DNA from: Bacteroidaceae bacterium
GTDB lineage: Bacteria; Bacteroidota; Bacteroidia; Bacteroidales; Bacteroidaceae
NCBI GenBank assembly: GCA_017619335.1
Contig: JAFZSP010000094.1
Span: forward strand, 1-64,000
Reading direction: 5' to 3'
Length of the DNA stretch: 64,000 nucleotides
A program made the translations under genes and the position numbers. Every line of letters starts with the position of its first letter. Within the stretch, counting starts at the first letter, position 1. Shown here piece after piece: positions 62,959-64,000 of this stretch. Below the pieces are notes generated by a model. The model was not told the origin of the DNA, ran no database searches, and saw only the letters and a list, made by a program, of their open reading frames with translations.

Positions 62959-64000
62959 TTGAAGCTTAAGATTTATTTTCTCCTGCTAGCCATCGCCATC
63001 GCCCTCATAGCTGGTGTTGCGCTCTTCGCCACGTTCCACAGTCACCCCGTACTGTTCTACGTGACCGAGGGCTACGTTGTACTTTTGCTACTATACCTTA
63101 TTTATTTCTACCATAAGACCATCCGCCCCTACGACACGCTGATTAGTGGAATGGAACTCGTGCGTGACTTGGATCTGACCACACGCCTCGCACCTTCAGG
63201 GCAGTATGAGACGGACATTATCGTCCGCACCTTCAACGACCTGCTGAGCCGCCTGCGCAGCGAGCACCTGACATTGGAAGAACAATACACCTTCCTCAAC
63301 CTCCTTATCGAAGCCTCTCCGATGGGTGTTGTACAATGCGACCTCGAAGGCCATATAACCACCATGAATCCTGCTGCCCGAGAGATGCTGACGCCCACTG
63401 TGGAAACAGCTCTGCGTACACTGCCACTCGGCAGCGAGACAACGCTGCGCTTGGGTAGTACACCACAAATCTACCGCCTCAGCCACCTCTCTTTTCCCGA
63501 CCGAGGCTATCAGCATCCCTTCTATCTCATAGAATCTCTCACCTCCGAGGTGCGCAGCGCAGAGAAAGCAGCTTACGAACGTGTTATCCGCATGATTGCC
63601 CATGAGGTAAACAACAGTGTAACAGGGATTGTGGGGTTAATGGAGGGAGCCCATACGGTCACAGAGGGGGCCGCCACAGAGCGTCTGCTCGCCATGTCCG
63701 ACTTCGTCACCCGCTTTGCCAATGTAGTCAAGATCCCAGAACCGCACTTGCAGCTCTGTGACCTCAGCGAGGAGGTGGAGGCCTGCCGTCCCTTCCTCGA
63801 AAGCCTCTGCAATAGCGCGCAAGTCCATCTGGACTTCCACCTCACCGATGAAGCCACTCCCGTTCGCCTCGATACCGCTCTTTTCCAGCAGGTACTCATC
63901 AATATTGTGAAGAATTCCATTGAAAGTATAACAGTGGCCCCCCATACTGCCCCCGAGGGGGCTACTATACTTTTGACGGTTGCTATCAAGGGTGCCGTGT
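62959..64000 (+). CDS. Histidine kinase of NtrB type (partial)
   Basis: At least 347 residues; the 3' end is cut by the window. The start is a TTG at 62959 (LKLKIYFLLLAIAIALIAG). Two membrane helices (~5-27 and 36-52) are followed by a PAS-like region (LIEASPMGVVQCDLEGHITTMN), the H-box RMIAHEVNNSVTGI with His215, and the N-box VLINIVKNSIES (~312-323). Directly after the N-box the sequence runs into copy D of the repeat element, read in frame as TVAPHTAPEGATILLTV. It is the likely partner of the NtrC-type regulator, 64 bp downstream of that gene. Confidence 0.85.
   Translation, partial: MKLKIYFLLLAIAIALIAGVALFATFHSHPVLFYVTEGYVVLLLLYLIYFYHKTIRPYDTLISGMELVRDLDLTTRLAPSGQYETDIIVRTFNDLLSRLRSEHLTLEEQYTFLNLLIEASPMGVVQCDLEGHITTMNPAAREMLTPTVETALRTLPLGSETTLRLGSTPQIYRLSHLSFPDRGYQHPFYLIESLTSEVRSAEKAAYERVIRMIAHEVNNSVTGIVGLMEGAHTVTEGAATERLLAMSDFVTRFANVVKIPEPHLQLCDLSEEVEACRPFLESLCNSAQVHLDFHLTDEATPVRLDTALFQQVLINIVKNSIESITVAPHTAPEGATILLTVAIKGAV
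63936..64000. repeat. Same 90-bp element inside the kinase gene (copy D, truncated by the window end)
   Basis: It begins GGCCCCCCATACTGCCCC, with the stem CCCCCGAGGGGG, followed by CTACTATACTTTTG and GGGTGCCGTGT. It matches the reverse complement of copy C gaplessly at about 53 of the 63 shared positions (63938-64000). It starts right after the N-box codons and is in frame up to the window edge. It may continue ~25 bp beyond the window. Confidence 0.8.

Overview
The window looks like chromosomal DNA from a Bacteroidales bacterium, most likely Prevotellaceae. Many transcription units start behind the Bacteroidetes sigma-ABfr -7 box (TAnnTTTG, as TACCTTTG or TATCTTTG). Other lineage marks are a Nudix-type arabinose regulator, PCMD and C10-peptidase proteins with short C-terminal tails, DUF5686 and DUF4836-like proteins, a RapZ-C fusion, and an S16 with a long Ala/Lys/Glu-rich tail. 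The ends are cut inside genes: a flavodoxin-family oxidoreductase on the left and a histidine kinase on the right.

Layout. 1-3.9 kb: partial FMN reductase, a MITE-like element with terminal inverted repeats, glutathione peroxidase, a repeat-rich spacer, queF and a Ser-type sulfatase. 4-17.2 kb (minus strand): an arabinose operon (lipoprotein mutarotase, sugar-porter MFS, SSS symporter, Nudix-like AraR, araD, araA, araB), then an independent galactose operon (mutarotase, GluP/FucP-type transporter, galK) that ends in its own terminator. 17.4-33.1 kb (plus strand): aminotransferase, FtsX-like permease, nadC, DUF5686 barrel protein, guanine-deaminase-like enzyme, TonB receptor, NupG-type nucleoside transporter, bifunctional nuclease, rsmE, a DUF4836-like protein, an ABC transporter pair and a sugar kinase-RapZ fusion.

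33.2-41.0 kb is an AT-richer accessory island with defence character. It holds an AbiE-like pair, an MNT/HEPN pair, a large candidate structured RNA, an EcoRI-type adenine methyltransferase, a DUF262-HNH nuclease, a small unknown protein, an Mrr-type endonuclease and a protein with a probable PUA/EVE-like C-terminal domain. Spacers in and around it hold hairpins and tandem repeats, and one 22-bp sequence occurs at 34648-34669 and again at 41185-41206, bracketing the island.

41.4-50 kb is a secretion-type cluster: C10 cysteine peptidase, a 46-residue peptide, two PCMD proteins, an outer-membrane barrel and a divergent metallophosphoesterase. 50.3-59.8 kb is housekeeping: serC, serA, DUF1015, YigZ, ABC-F, grpE, dnaJ, folC and rpsP. 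59.9-64 kb is a predicted sigma-54 circuit: tandem TGTCC-N6-GGACA sites and a -24/-12 promoter in front of an HlyD-type adaptor gene, followed by an NtrC-type regulator and its NtrB-like kinase.

The most unusual signal is a G/C-run palindromic repeat family. Two related ~51-bp copies sit 6-7 nt upstream of the araA and galK start codons. Two copies of a ~90-bp form lie inside the coding sequences of the adjacent regulator and kinase, in opposite orientations and both read in frame. Over the 63 bp visible in both, they align without gaps at about 53 positions.
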